Position numbers and translations under genes: made by a program. This document shows positions 7,386 through 13,673 of a DNA stretch of 14,036 nt, piece by piece (position 1 is the first letter of the stretch; each line of letters opens with the position of its first letter). Origin of the DNA: Clostridiales bacterium UBA8153 (GTDB lineage: Bacteria; Bacillota; Sulfobacillia; UBA8153); NCBI GenBank assembly GCA_003449495.1, contig DMHJ01000250.1, positions 1-14,036 on the forward strand, read 5' to 3'. Below the pieces are notes generated by a model that did no database searches, was not told where the DNA came from, and was given only the letters and a program-made list of their open reading frames with translations.

Positions 7386-7546
7386 TGAGAGAATTCCATA
7401 AGCAAAGCATATCTATGCGGTGGTATGGGGGTCCGGGTATGCCGTTTCATCACCGGGTTCATCATAGCTATTGCCAGTATGTGCATGGTCCGGAGGCCTT
7501 GACGATGCGAACCGCCGGACGGCCGGTTTCGTTCCCCCAGGGATGA
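7385..7546 (+). CDS. Doubtful small ORF, His-rich 53-residue peptide
   Basis: GTG at 7385 follows the purine tract (GGAGGAGG a few bases upstream) and opens a 53-codon frame ending in TGA at 7544-7546. The translation has six histidines in all; five fall in a short central stretch (FHHRVHHS followed by QYVH), next to Tyr and Cys. No family is recognised. Against it: third codon positions are only slightly G/C-biased, unlike the strong bias of neighbouring genes, the spacing to the purine motif is tight, and GC-rich DNA makes open frames by chance. If translated it could be a leader peptide for the downstream membrane-protein cluster. Confidence 0.2.
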   Translation: MREFHKQSISMRWYGGPGMPFHHRVHHSYCQYVHGPEALTMRTAGRPVSFPQG

Positions 7547-7645
7547 TACCCGGCCCTATGGTGCGGGAGGGACGTAGCGGAAGGGGGAGTGCAGAGGACT
7601 GGTTGCCCGGCTGGCAAGCGACTTCCGGAAAGGAGCATCAATGGC

Positions 7646-8347
7646 ATGGACTGGCGCCAAATTGCCAATGCCCCGTGGATCTGGCTCTGTGGTCTAATCC
7701 TGGTAGCGGTAGCTCTCTATCAATGCACCTACTTTGCCCTGAGGGCAATCCGGTTGCTCAAAGCTTCGGGTGTGCCCGACGACGCAGTGAAGAAGATCAT
7801 CCGCGCGTCGGTGATCACCGGTTTTGGTCCGGTGATGGCCCTCATCTTCGTGATGTTCGCCCTGGTGGCGGCCATCAGCCCCGGTTTTGCCTGGTTGAGG
7901 GAGGGGGCGGCCGTAGGAGCCGTCACCACCGAGCTGATCCAGGCCACCAACGCCGCCGCCGGCGTGGGCCAGACCTTCGGCACGCCTGGGTTCAACGAGA
8001 TCGGTTTTGCCGCGGTGGTCTGGGTCACCAACATCGTCTGCATCGGCTGGCTCATCGCGGCCCTGTTCAGCCGGCACCTGCAGCCCCTGCGCGAGAAGAT
8101 CGGGGGCGGCGACGCCCGCTGGCTGGCGGTGATCACCATCTGCGCCACCTTGGGCGCCTTCGGTTACTGGACCACCACCCACCTGCTGCGCCGGGGGCCT
8201 TTTGCCGTATCGGTGATCGTGGCCATGGGTCTTTCCGCCGGCCTGTATTCGGCCGCCGACTACTTCAAGCGTCCCGGCCTCAAGGAATGGGCGCTGGGAC
8301 TGGCGCTGTTCGGCGGCATGATTGCCGGTAAGCTGTACGCGGGATAA
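7646..8347 (+). CDS. Multi-pass membrane protein resembling DUF5058, putative transporter subunit
   Basis: Integral membrane protein of 233 residues with about six predicted helices: 12-32, 57-78, 117-141, 158-180, 185-206 and 212-231. The loop between helices 2 and 3 holds a distinctive polar/small-residue stretch (TTELIQATNAAAGVGQTFGTPG, split here as 94-103 and 104-115) that could line a substrate path. From memory the N-terminal APWIWLCG pattern and overall layout match the uncharacterised DUF5058 family, which I associate with amidohydrolase genes; no biochemical function is known to me. The ATG at 7646 is chosen over the upstream in-frame start at 7589 because AGGAG lies at 7631-7635, 10 bases before it, and the membrane helix then starts at the expected place. 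Twelve to 21 bases separate it from the second membrane protein, so the two probably act together. Confidence 0.82.
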   Translation: MDWRQIANAPWIWLCGLILVAVALYQCTYFALRAIRLLKASGVPDDAVKKIIRASVITGFGPVMALIFVMFALVAAISPGFAWLREGAAVGAVTTELIQATNAAAGVGQTFGTPGFNEIGFAAVVWVTNIVCIGWLIAALFSRHLQPLREKIGGGDARWLAVITICATLGAFGYWTTTHLLRRGPFAVSVIVAMGLSAGLYSAADYFKRPGLKEWALGLALFGGMIAGKLYAG

Positions 8348-8368
8348 GAGGGAGGGTGAGTGCGAACC

Positions 8369-9076
8369 ATGGGTCTGAACCTCAGGCAACTCAAGATCGA
8401 TCCCGACGCGTTCGCCAAGGAGTACGTCGCCCCGGTGCACCGGATGGGTAGGATTACCGTGGGCCTACACCTGGTGGCCATGTTCATACCGCCGGTGGCG
8501 CTGTACCTGATCTACGGCCTCGTCCCGCCGTGGGACGGCTTCATCAAGGGCATGCTGGCGGCAGTGGCCTTCGCCGGTCCGTTCTTCATCATTGAACCCA
8601 TTGCGTACTACCCAGTGCTGGGCATCTCCGGTACCTACATGTCTTTTACCGCCGGCAACATCTCCAACTTGCGACTGCCCTGCGCCCTGGTGGCCCAGTC
8701 GGCCCTGGGCGTTGAGGAGGGTTCCAAGCAGGGAGAACTGGTGGCGACCATAGCGGTGGCCGCTTCGATCTGGCTCAGCATCACGGCGGTGTTCATCGGC
8801 GCGGTGGCGGGCGGATTCCTCATCGAGCGCGCCCCCCCGTGGCTCATCGACGCCTTCCGCCGCTTCCTGCTACCTGCGGTGTTCGGCGCGGTGTTCGGGC
8901 AGTTTGCCCTGCGTGGCATAGCGTTTGCGCCGTTTCCCCTCATCCTGTCGTATTTTGCCATCCAGGCCCGGCAGCCGGTGTGGGTGGTCATCTCCCTTTC
9001 GGTCTTCGGAACCATCATCGTCGGGCGCATCATCTATAAGTCCTTCATGACCCGCAAAGAAGCTCCCCAAAGCTGA
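8369..9076 (+). CDS. Multi-pass membrane protein, putative partner subunit of the DUF5058-like protein
   Basis: Integral membrane protein of 235 residues with five or six hydrophobic helices, about 29-50, 58-83, 124-151, 167-199 (perhaps two) and 203-222. I do not recognise a characterised family. The most striking segment is 76-110, beginning EPIAYYPVLGISGTYMSF and continuing through GNISNLRLPC, unusually rich in Gly, Pro, Tyr and Asn within an otherwise hydrophobic protein; it could form a substrate site or re-entrant loop. The basic C-terminus (KSFMTRKE) suggests it faces the cytoplasm. ATG 8369 has AGGGTGAG ending eight bases upstream; GTG 8360 in the same frame is an alternative adding three residues. 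Its position directly after the DUF5058-like gene and before three amidohydrolases suggests a two-component permease. Confidence 0.8.
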   Translation: MGLNLRQLKIDPDAFAKEYVAPVHRMGRITVGLHLVAMFIPPVALYLIYGLVPPWDGFIKGMLAAVAFAGPFFIIEPIAYYPVLGISGTYMSFTAGNISNLRLPCALVAQSALGVEEGSKQGELVATIAVAASIWLSITAVFIGAVAGGFLIERAPPWLIDAFRRFLLPAVFGAVFGQFALRGIAFAPFPLILSYFAIQARQPVWVVISLSVFGTIIVGRIIYKSFMTRKEAPQS

Positions 9077-9115
9077 AGCGGTGCGCCATGCGCGGAGATG
9101 AGGCGAGTTCAAAGC

Positions 9116-9147
9116 AGCGTACGGCCCGGGTAACCGGGCCGTACGCT
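9116..9147. promoter_or_regulatory. Perfect 14-bp hairpin with GTAA loop before the first amidohydrolase
   Basis: AGCGTACGGCCCGG (9116-9129) and CCGGGCCGTACGCT (9134-9147) are exact reverse complements. They enclose GTAA, which as RNA (GUAA) is a GNRA tetraloop, so the transcript should form a very stable hairpin. No T tract follows (CCCAAACC), so it is not a canonical terminator. It lies 39 bases after the membrane-protein stop and 28 bases before the hydrolase GTG. Likely roles are transcript processing or 3'-end protection that sets different levels for membrane and enzyme genes. Confidence 0.75.
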
Positions 9148-9175
9148 CCCAAACCAACGATGCGGGGGGAGCGCG

Positions 9176-10363
9176 GTGTTGGATAAGGTAAGGGCAGAGG
9201 CGCAACGGCTGCTGCCCGAGGTGATCGCCTGGCGCCGGAGCTTGCACGCCATACCTGAAATCGGGGCCGAAGTCCCCAAGACCGCGCATTATGTCGCGGC
9301 AGAGCTGGAGAAGCTGGGAGCCGCGGTGACCAGGGGCGTGGGCGGGCACGGCGTAGTCGGGCTGGTGCGCGGAGGCAAGCCCGGCCGGTGCCTGGCCGTG
9401 CGGGCCGACATGGACGCCCTGGCCATCCAGGAGCGTACCGGGCTTCCCTATGCCTCCGAGTTCCCGGGTTGCATGCATGCTTGCGGCCACGATGCCCACA
9501 TGGCCATGGCTTTGGGTACGGCCAAGCTCTTGAGGGCCATGCGGGGCGAGCTGGCGGGTAACGTCAAGTTCATTTTCCAGCCGGCAGAGGAAGGACCGGG
9601 GGGAGCGCTCCCCATGATCAAGGCCGGAGTCCTGGAAAACCCCACCGTTGAAGCCATAGTGGCCCTCCACGCCGGGACCTTGTGGAAGGATGTGGCCGGG
9701 GGGCAGGTGGGAGTACGGTCCGGACCCATGATGGCGGCGCTGGATCGCTTTGACCTCCGCATCCAGGGCCGGGGCGGGCACGGAGCCGCGCCCCACGAGG
9801 CGGTGGACGCCACCTACATCGCCACCCAAGTGGTCTCGGCACTGCAGGCCATCGTGGCCCGGGAAGTGAAGCCGGTGGATCCGGCCGTGGTCACCGTGGG
9901 CAAACTGGTAAGCGGCAGCGCCTACAACATCATCGCCGACTCCGCGGTCATGGAGGGGACGGCGCGCAGCCTGAGCCAGCACGTGCGGGAGCTTTTGGCC
10001 CGGCGCATCGGCGACATCGCTACCGCGGTGGCCGTCGCCCACCGCGCCGAGTGTACCTATAAGTACACATACGGCTATCCCCCGCTGGTGAACCATGCCG
10101 GCTTCACCCAGCTGGTGGCCGGGACCGCCCAAGAGCTATTGGGTAGGGACAACGTGGTAGAGCTCCAGGAACCGACCATGGGTGGCGAAGATATGGCGTA
10201 CTTTCTGGAGAAGGTGCCCGGCACCTTCTTCTTCCTGAGTACGCGCAATCCCGGCCAGGGCATCGTGCACGGGCATCACCACCCGGAGTTCGACGTCGAT
10301 GAGGATGTGCTATGGGTGGGAGTCGCCTGCCTGGCCGGAACCGCCCTGAATTGGCAACGGTGA
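9176..10363 (+). CDS. M20-family metallo-amidohydrolase, N-acyl-L-amino acid hydrolase type (HipO/ILR1-like)
   Basis: Predicted dinuclear metal enzyme that cleaves N-acyl or similar amide bonds of amino acids, 395 residues, standard length. The N-terminal WRRSLHAIPEIG (19-30) is the family opening. Metal-site residues are visible: C103 and H105 in HACGHD, E138/E139 in QPAEEG, H165 in LHAG, and a C-terminal HHHPEF with H369. The lid/dimerisation domain is about 190-300 and includes GRGGHGAAPHEAVD (198-211). TMGGEDMAYF (334-343) is also typical. No signal peptide, so cytoplasmic. GTG 9176 or the next codon TTG 9179 can serve as start; the GGGGGGA at 9164-9170 fits both. It is separated from the membrane genes by a strong hairpin. 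Relatives cut acyl-, hippuryl-, indoleacetyl- or acetyl-amino acids; the exact substrate is not shown. Confidence 0.93.
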   Translation: MLDKVRAEAQRLLPEVIAWRRSLHAIPEIGAEVPKTAHYVAAELEKLGAAVTRGVGGHGVVGLVRGGKPGRCLAVRADMDALAIQERTGLPYASEFPGCMHACGHDAHMAMALGTAKLLRAMRGELAGNVKFIFQPAEEGPGGALPMIKAGVLENPTVEAIVALHAGTLWKDVAGGQVGVRSGPMMAALDRFDLRIQGRGGHGAAPHEAVDATYIATQVVSALQAIVAREVKPVDPAVVTVGKLVSGSAYNIIADSAVMEGTARSLSQHVRELLARRIGDIATAVAVAHRAECTYKYTYGYPPLVNHAGFTQLVAGTAQELLGRDNVVELQEPTMGGEDMAYFLEKVPGTFFFLSTRNPGQGIVHGHHHPEFDVDEDVLWVGVACLAGTALNWQR

Positions 10364-10411
10364 GTTTGCCCGGCAGGTCCGGACTGACGACGGAAAGGAG
10401 AAGACTCGGCA

Positions 10412-11842
10412 ATGGAACGGGGATTGGGTTGGATCGATCGCCATACCCGCGCCCTGTGCGAGGCGTCAGACGCCATCTGGCAATACGCCGAAGTCGGGCT
10501 GCAGGAGCACCGGTCGGCCGCGCTGGTAGCCGACTATTTGGCCCGGGAGGGCTTCGCGGTGGAGCTGGGCGTCGCCGGTATGCCCACGGCCCTGGTGGCC
10601 GGCTTTGGCAGCGGTGGACCGGTCATCGGCTTTTTAGGTGAGTACGACGCTCTGCCCGGGCTGTCCCAGGCCATCAGTCCTCGCCAGGAGCCGCTGGTGC
10701 CGGGAGGAGCCGGGCACGGGTGTGGCCACAACCTTCTGGGCGTGGGGAGCATGGCGGCGGCCATCGCTCTCAAGCACCAGCTGGAGAGTGACGGGCGCGA
10801 AGGCACCGTGCGTTTCTACGGCTGTCCGGCCGAAGAGACCTTGGTCGGCAAGGTGTTCATGGCCAGGGAAGGCCTGTTTGATGCATTGGATGCCGCCCTG
10901 ACCTGGCACCCCATGACCTTCAACACCATCTGGAGCGCCAGCTCTTTGGCCATGAATTCGGTGAAATTCGTGTTCCACGGGCGGGCTTCCCATGCCGCCG
11001 CATCCCCCGACTTGGGAATAAGCGCCCTGGATGCCGTGGAACTCATGAACATCGGCGTGAACTTTCTGCGGGAACACGTGGTGCAGGACGCACGGATCCA
11101 CTACGTAATCACCAAGGGCGGCGGGGAACCCAACATCGTCCCGGCCAAAGCAGAGTCCTGGTACTATGTGCGGGCGCCCGAGCGGTCACAGGTGACGGCC
11201 ATCTACGACCGCATCATCAGCATCGCCCAGGGCGCGGCCATGATGACCGGTGCCAGCCTGGAAATCAGCTTCCAGGTAGGGTGCTACAATTACCTGTCCA
11301 ACCCGGTCCTGGCCGGACTCCTCGAAGACAACATGCGCAAGGCGCCGGGACCGGCCTTTACCCCGGAGGACCACGCCTTTGCCCGGGCCATTGAAGCTAG
11401 TTTCGCGCCCGGGCAGAAGCTGGCGGCCCTGCGCGGCTTCAACGTCCCGCCGGAGCTGGCGGCGGCGGTGGCGGCCCTCACCCTCCATGAGGGCATCGCC
11501 TCCCCCTTTGACACCGGTCGGGTCATGCCCGGCTCGACGGATGTCGGTGATGTGAGCTGGCTCACTCCTACCGGGCAGCTGACGGCGGCCTGCTGGCCGG
11601 TGGGCACGGCGTCCCACTCGTGGCAGGCTACGGCCTGTTCCGGAGCGCCCATGGGGCACCAGGGCATGCTACTGGCAGCCAAGGCCATGGCCATGACCGG
11701 TTACGATCTGATGACCAATGCCGAGCTGCTGTGCAAGGCCAAGGCGGCCCTGGAGCGGGCCACCGGCGGTAAGCGCCCCCCGTCCCCCATACCGCCGGAC
11801 CTCACCCCACCTTTGGACCAGCTATCCGAGCACCGGCCATAG
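10412..11842 (+). CDS. M20-family amidohydrolase, AbgB-like (p-aminobenzoyl-glutamate hydrolase subunit B type)
   Basis: Predicted cytoplasmic metallo-amidohydrolase of 476 residues; Escherichia coli AbgB is about 480. Recognised by IWQYAEVGLQEHRSA near residues 22-36, GEYDALPGLSQ (76-86), the metal site HGCGHN (102-107), CPAEET (138-143), H166 in TWHP, the lid motif GRASHAAASPDLG (190-202), GGGEPNIVPAKAE (236-248) and the C-terminal STDVGDVSW (375-383) and ASHSW (400-404). In E. coli AbgA and AbgB form a heterodimer releasing p-aminobenzoate and glutamate from folate breakdown products. Here the preceding M20 gene could play the AbgA part, but no AbgT-type transporter is present and the two membrane proteins occupy that place. 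ATG 10412 has AAAGGAG at 10394-10400. It is 48 bases from the previous gene. The family is firm; the substrate may well differ from that of E. coli. Confidence 0.9.
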   Translation: MERGLGWIDRHTRALCEASDAIWQYAEVGLQEHRSAALVADYLAREGFAVELGVAGMPTALVAGFGSGGPVIGFLGEYDALPGLSQAISPRQEPLVPGGAGHGCGHNLLGVGSMAAAIALKHQLESDGREGTVRFYGCPAEETLVGKVFMAREGLFDALDAALTWHPMTFNTIWSASSLAMNSVKFVFHGRASHAAASPDLGISALDAVELMNIGVNFLREHVVQDARIHYVITKGGGEPNIVPAKAESWYYVRAPERSQVTAIYDRIISIAQGAAMMTGASLEISFQVGCYNYLSNPVLAGLLEDNMRKAPGPAFTPEDHAFARAIEASFAPGQKLAALRGFNVPPELAAAVAALTLHEGIASPFDTGRVMPGSTDVGDVSWLTPTGQLTAACWPVGTASHSWQATACSGAPMGHQGMLLAAKAMAMTGYDLMTNAELLCKAKAALERATGGKRPPSPIPPDLTPPLDQLSEHRP

Positions 11843-11865
11843 CCGGGGGCAAGGAGTTTTCACTG

Positions 11866-11902
11866 AAGGACGGCCGGCGTGATACCAGCGCGGGCCGTCC
11901 TT
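11866..11902. promoter_or_regulatory. 10-bp hairpin before the third amidohydrolase
   Basis: AAGGACGGCC (11866-11875) and GGCCGTCCTT (11893-11902) are exact reverse complements around a 17-base loop. It fills most of the 86-base gap between the second and third hydrolase genes and ends 26 bases before the GTG start. No T tract follows. It could be a processing or weak stop element resembling in position the one at 9116-9147. Confidence 0.6.
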
Positions 11903-11928
11903 GCCTCAAGAAAGGATGGTGAACGCAG

Positions 11929-13167
11929 GTGGTGGATGGCGACCGGGTGTGGCGGCGCCTGCAGGAATTGGCCGCCCATACCGCCACGCCGGGATCGGGA
12001 GTCACTCGCCTGAGCTTTACCGCCGAAGATATGCGGGCCCGCCGGCAAGTGGTAGCGTGGATGCGCGCATCCGGCTTGGAGGTAGGGGGGGATGAGTGGG
12101 GCAACTTCTACGGCATGCTGCGGGCCGGAAAAGGCGACGGGGCCGTCATGGTGGGATCCCACATCGACAGTGTCCCGGGGGGAGGCGCCTTCGATGGCGT
12201 GCTGGGAGTGGTGGCCGGATTGGAGTGTCTGGATGCCCGGCGGCATGACCCGGCCAAGTTGCGGCGTTCGCTAGTGCTGGCAGTGTTTGCCGAGGAGGAA
12301 GGCGCCCGGTTTGGCGAGGTTCTGGCGGGTAGCCGGGCCGCCGTGGACGCCGCCGCCCGCGAAAAGGTGCTGAACGCTAAGGACGCGTCCGGGTGTACCT
12401 ACCGGGAAGCCGCGGAGGCCGCCCGGCGCGAGCTGGGTCTGCCCGTAGCCTCCGGGTTTGACTTGGATGTCCATGCCATGCTGGAGCTGCACATCGAGCA
12501 AGGCGCCGTGCTTGAACAGGCCGGGGTGGAGCTGGGAGTGGTGACGGCCATCGCCGGCATCCGCCAGTACTGGGTACGCCTTACCGGCTTGGCCAACCAC
12601 GCCGGCGCGACGCCCATGTCCATGCGTATGGACGCACTGGCCGCCGCCGCCGAGGTGGTGGCCGGGGTCGAGGATCTGCCGGGCGGCCCGGGCTCACCGG
12701 ACACCGTGGCCACCGTGGGTCAGCTGGTGGTGTCGCCGAACGCGGCCAATGTCATCCCCGGTGAAGTCAGGTTCACCATCGACCTGCGCGATCCCGACCG
12801 GGAGGCCCTGGCGCGCTGCGCCGCGGCCCTTCACCGCCTGGTGCAGGAGGTGGCCGGCCGCCGGGGCCTCCACTGCTCAATAGCAGACCGTTCTGCGTGG
12901 GAACCGGTGCGTTGCCACCCAGCGCTGGTGGAAAGGCTGGAGCGAGTCTGCCGGGAAGCGGGCATTTCCCACCGCCGCATCTTCAGCGGGGCCGTCCACG
13001 ACGCCGGCGTGGTGGCACAGCTGGCACCCATGGGCATGCTGTTCGTTCCCAGTGCGGCCGGGCGCAGTCACTGTCCCGAGGAGTGGACCGGTCCGGAGGC
13101 GGTAGGTAAGGGAACCCGCATCCTCTGCACCGTGCTGGCCGATCTGGCGCGGGGAGGGGACGGCTGA
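11929..13167 (+). CDS. M20-family amidase/hydantoinase-carbamoylase (AllC/HyuC-like)
   Basis: Predicted metal-dependent hydrolase of N-carbamoyl-amino acids, ureidoglycolate/allantoate or beta-ureidopropionate type, 412 residues, the usual length. Metal-site residues are clear: H78 in GSHIDSVPGGG, D89 in FDG, the glutamates of AEEEGARF (121-128), H188 in ELHIEQG and H381 in GRSHCPEEWT. The lid domain (about 213-330) contains LTGLANHAGATPMSMRMDAL and ANVIPGEVRFTIDLRDPD, both typical. The C-terminal FSGAVHDAG near residue 350 matches the family's SGAGHDA motif. GTG 11929 (or the next GTG) starts the protein after an AAAGGATGG at 11911-11919. It closes the amidohydrolase cluster. Reactions of this family release ammonia and CO2 with the free amino acid; a partner hydantoinase is not present in this window. 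Confidence 0.92.
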   Translation: MVDGDRVWRRLQELAAHTATPGSGVTRLSFTAEDMRARRQVVAWMRASGLEVGGDEWGNFYGMLRAGKGDGAVMVGSHIDSVPGGGAFDGVLGVVAGLECLDARRHDPAKLRRSLVLAVFAEEEGARFGEVLAGSRAAVDAAAREKVLNAKDASGCTYREAAEAARRELGLPVASGFDLDVHAMLELHIEQGAVLEQAGVELGVVTAIAGIRQYWVRLTGLANHAGATPMSMRMDALAAAAEVVAGVEDLPGGPGSPDTVATVGQLVVSPNAANVIPGEVRFTIDLRDPDREALARCAAALHRLVQEVAGRRGLHCSIADRSAWEPVRCHPALVERLERVCREAGISHRRIFSGAVHDAGVVAQLAPMGMLFVPSAAGRSHCPEEWTGPEAVGKGTRILCTVLADLARGGDG

Positions 13168-13400
13168 CCCGAAGTGGCTGGGTGAGGCGAATGGGCCTTC
13201 CGTCACCTGAATCCTTAGGCGCCCCGGCCTGGGGCGGAAAGGCCCCCGGGGTTGGGCGCGCCGGATCGTGCGACCTCGTAGAGGAAGCTGGAGAGGGGGC
13301 GTGGAATGAGGCGAGGCCGGGAAGGCGCAGCACGGGCGGGCCGGTGGCCGCCTAGCCGCGCCGGCGCCCAAGCTGGGGAGGGAAGCCGGGAGTGATGGCA
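13168..13400. other. GC-rich intergenic region before the PTS genes
   Basis: No gene is visible in these roughly 230 bases. The region contains a CGCCCC/GGGGCG hairpin at 13220-13236 with a five-base loop, without a T run, and many short GC palindromes. It separates the amidohydrolase cluster from the HPr/Enzyme I genes, so a promoter for the latter is expected, but no clear -35/-10 pair was found. Ribosome-binding purine runs occur at 13375-13385 and 13388-13392. Confidence 0.45.
13220..13236. terminator. Possible weak terminator hairpin after the amidohydrolase cluster
   Basis: CGCCCC (13220-13225) pairs with GGGGCG (13231-13236) over a GGCCT loop, 53 bases after the last hydrolase stop codon. 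The absence of a T tract makes intrinsic termination doubtful. Confidence 0.25.
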
Positions 13401-13673
13401 ATGGAACTTAGGGCCGAAGTGACGGTCTCCACGCCGGTCGGGCTGCACGCCCGTCCGGCCGCTCTCCTGGTTAGCGAAGCCATGAAGTATCCCGCCAGCC
13501 TCCAGGTGGAGTCGGGAGACCGGCGGGCCAACGCCAAGAGCATCTTGCAGGTGTTGGCATTGGGAGTTAAGGGGCACGGCCGGGTGACGCTGGTGGCCGG
13601 GGGCGAGCGGGCCGAGGAGGCCCTGCAGGCCCTGGTGCGGCTGTTGGAGACCGGTTTGGGGGACACCCCATGA
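13401..13673 (+). CDS. ptsH: HPr-family phosphocarrier protein of the PTS
   Basis: Small cytoplasmic phosphocarrier that receives phosphate from Enzyme I on a histidine and passes it to sugar-specific EII proteins. From ATG 13401 it has 90 residues, close to the usual 85-90. The active-site motif is GLHARPA with H16, and the regulatory site is NAKSILQVLALGV with S47, corresponding to His15 and Ser46 of Bacillus HPr; the Ser suggests control by HPr kinase. Earlier in-frame starts (GTG 13392, ATG 13395) exist, but ATG 13401 gives the best family length and lies eight bases after GGGAG at 13388-13392. Its TGA overlaps the ATG of the Enzyme I gene, so the two are translated together. A specialised HPr paralogue rather than the general one cannot be excluded. 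Confidence 0.9.
   Translation: MELRAEVTVSTPVGLHARPAALLVSEAMKYPASLQVESGDRRANAKSILQVLALGVKGHGRVTLVAGGERAEEALQALVRLLETGLGDTP

Larger units (their letters stand above)
7277..7645. other. 369-base gap with purine tract and possible leader structures
   Basis: This is the longest gap in the window and is less GC-rich than its surroundings between about 7385 and 7490. It holds a possible GGGTTT/AAACCC stem (7292-7297 with 7308-7313) just after the acetate kinase gene, and an uninterrupted purine run at 7355-7385. It also holds a doubtful small ORF (listed separately), a GTCCGG/CCGGAC inverted repeat around 7490-7520, and a small TTGCC/GGCAA hairpin at 7603-7617. No known riboswitch, T-box or clear promoter was recognised. 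Its position just before the membrane-protein/amidohydrolase cluster makes it the likely control region for that cluster. Confidence 0.45.

Noticed and set aside
7499..7527. TTGACG as a -35 promoter box before the DUF5058-like gene
   Set aside because: No -10-like hexamer occurs 16-18 bases downstream; the region there is GCCGGT.
7340..7645. TPP riboswitch (CTGAGA present), guanidine/ykkC riboswitch (TGGTCCG present) or T-box
   Set aside because: Only isolated short matches are seen. The other conserved blocks and their order are missing, and there is no AGGGTGG.ACCGCG T-box motif.
7471..8331. 286-codon open frame on the plus strand overlapping the DUF5058-like gene in another frame
   Set aside because: Its translation is Arg/Gly/His/Pro-rich and lacks membrane helices, whereas the frame from 7646 gives a coherent membrane protein with a good ribosome binding site.
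8870..10132. 420-codon open frame on the minus strand
   Set aside because: It lies opposite the clear M20 amidohydrolase and the membrane-protein end; its translation is Gly/His/Pro/Arg-rich without any family motif. It is a GC-rich shadow.
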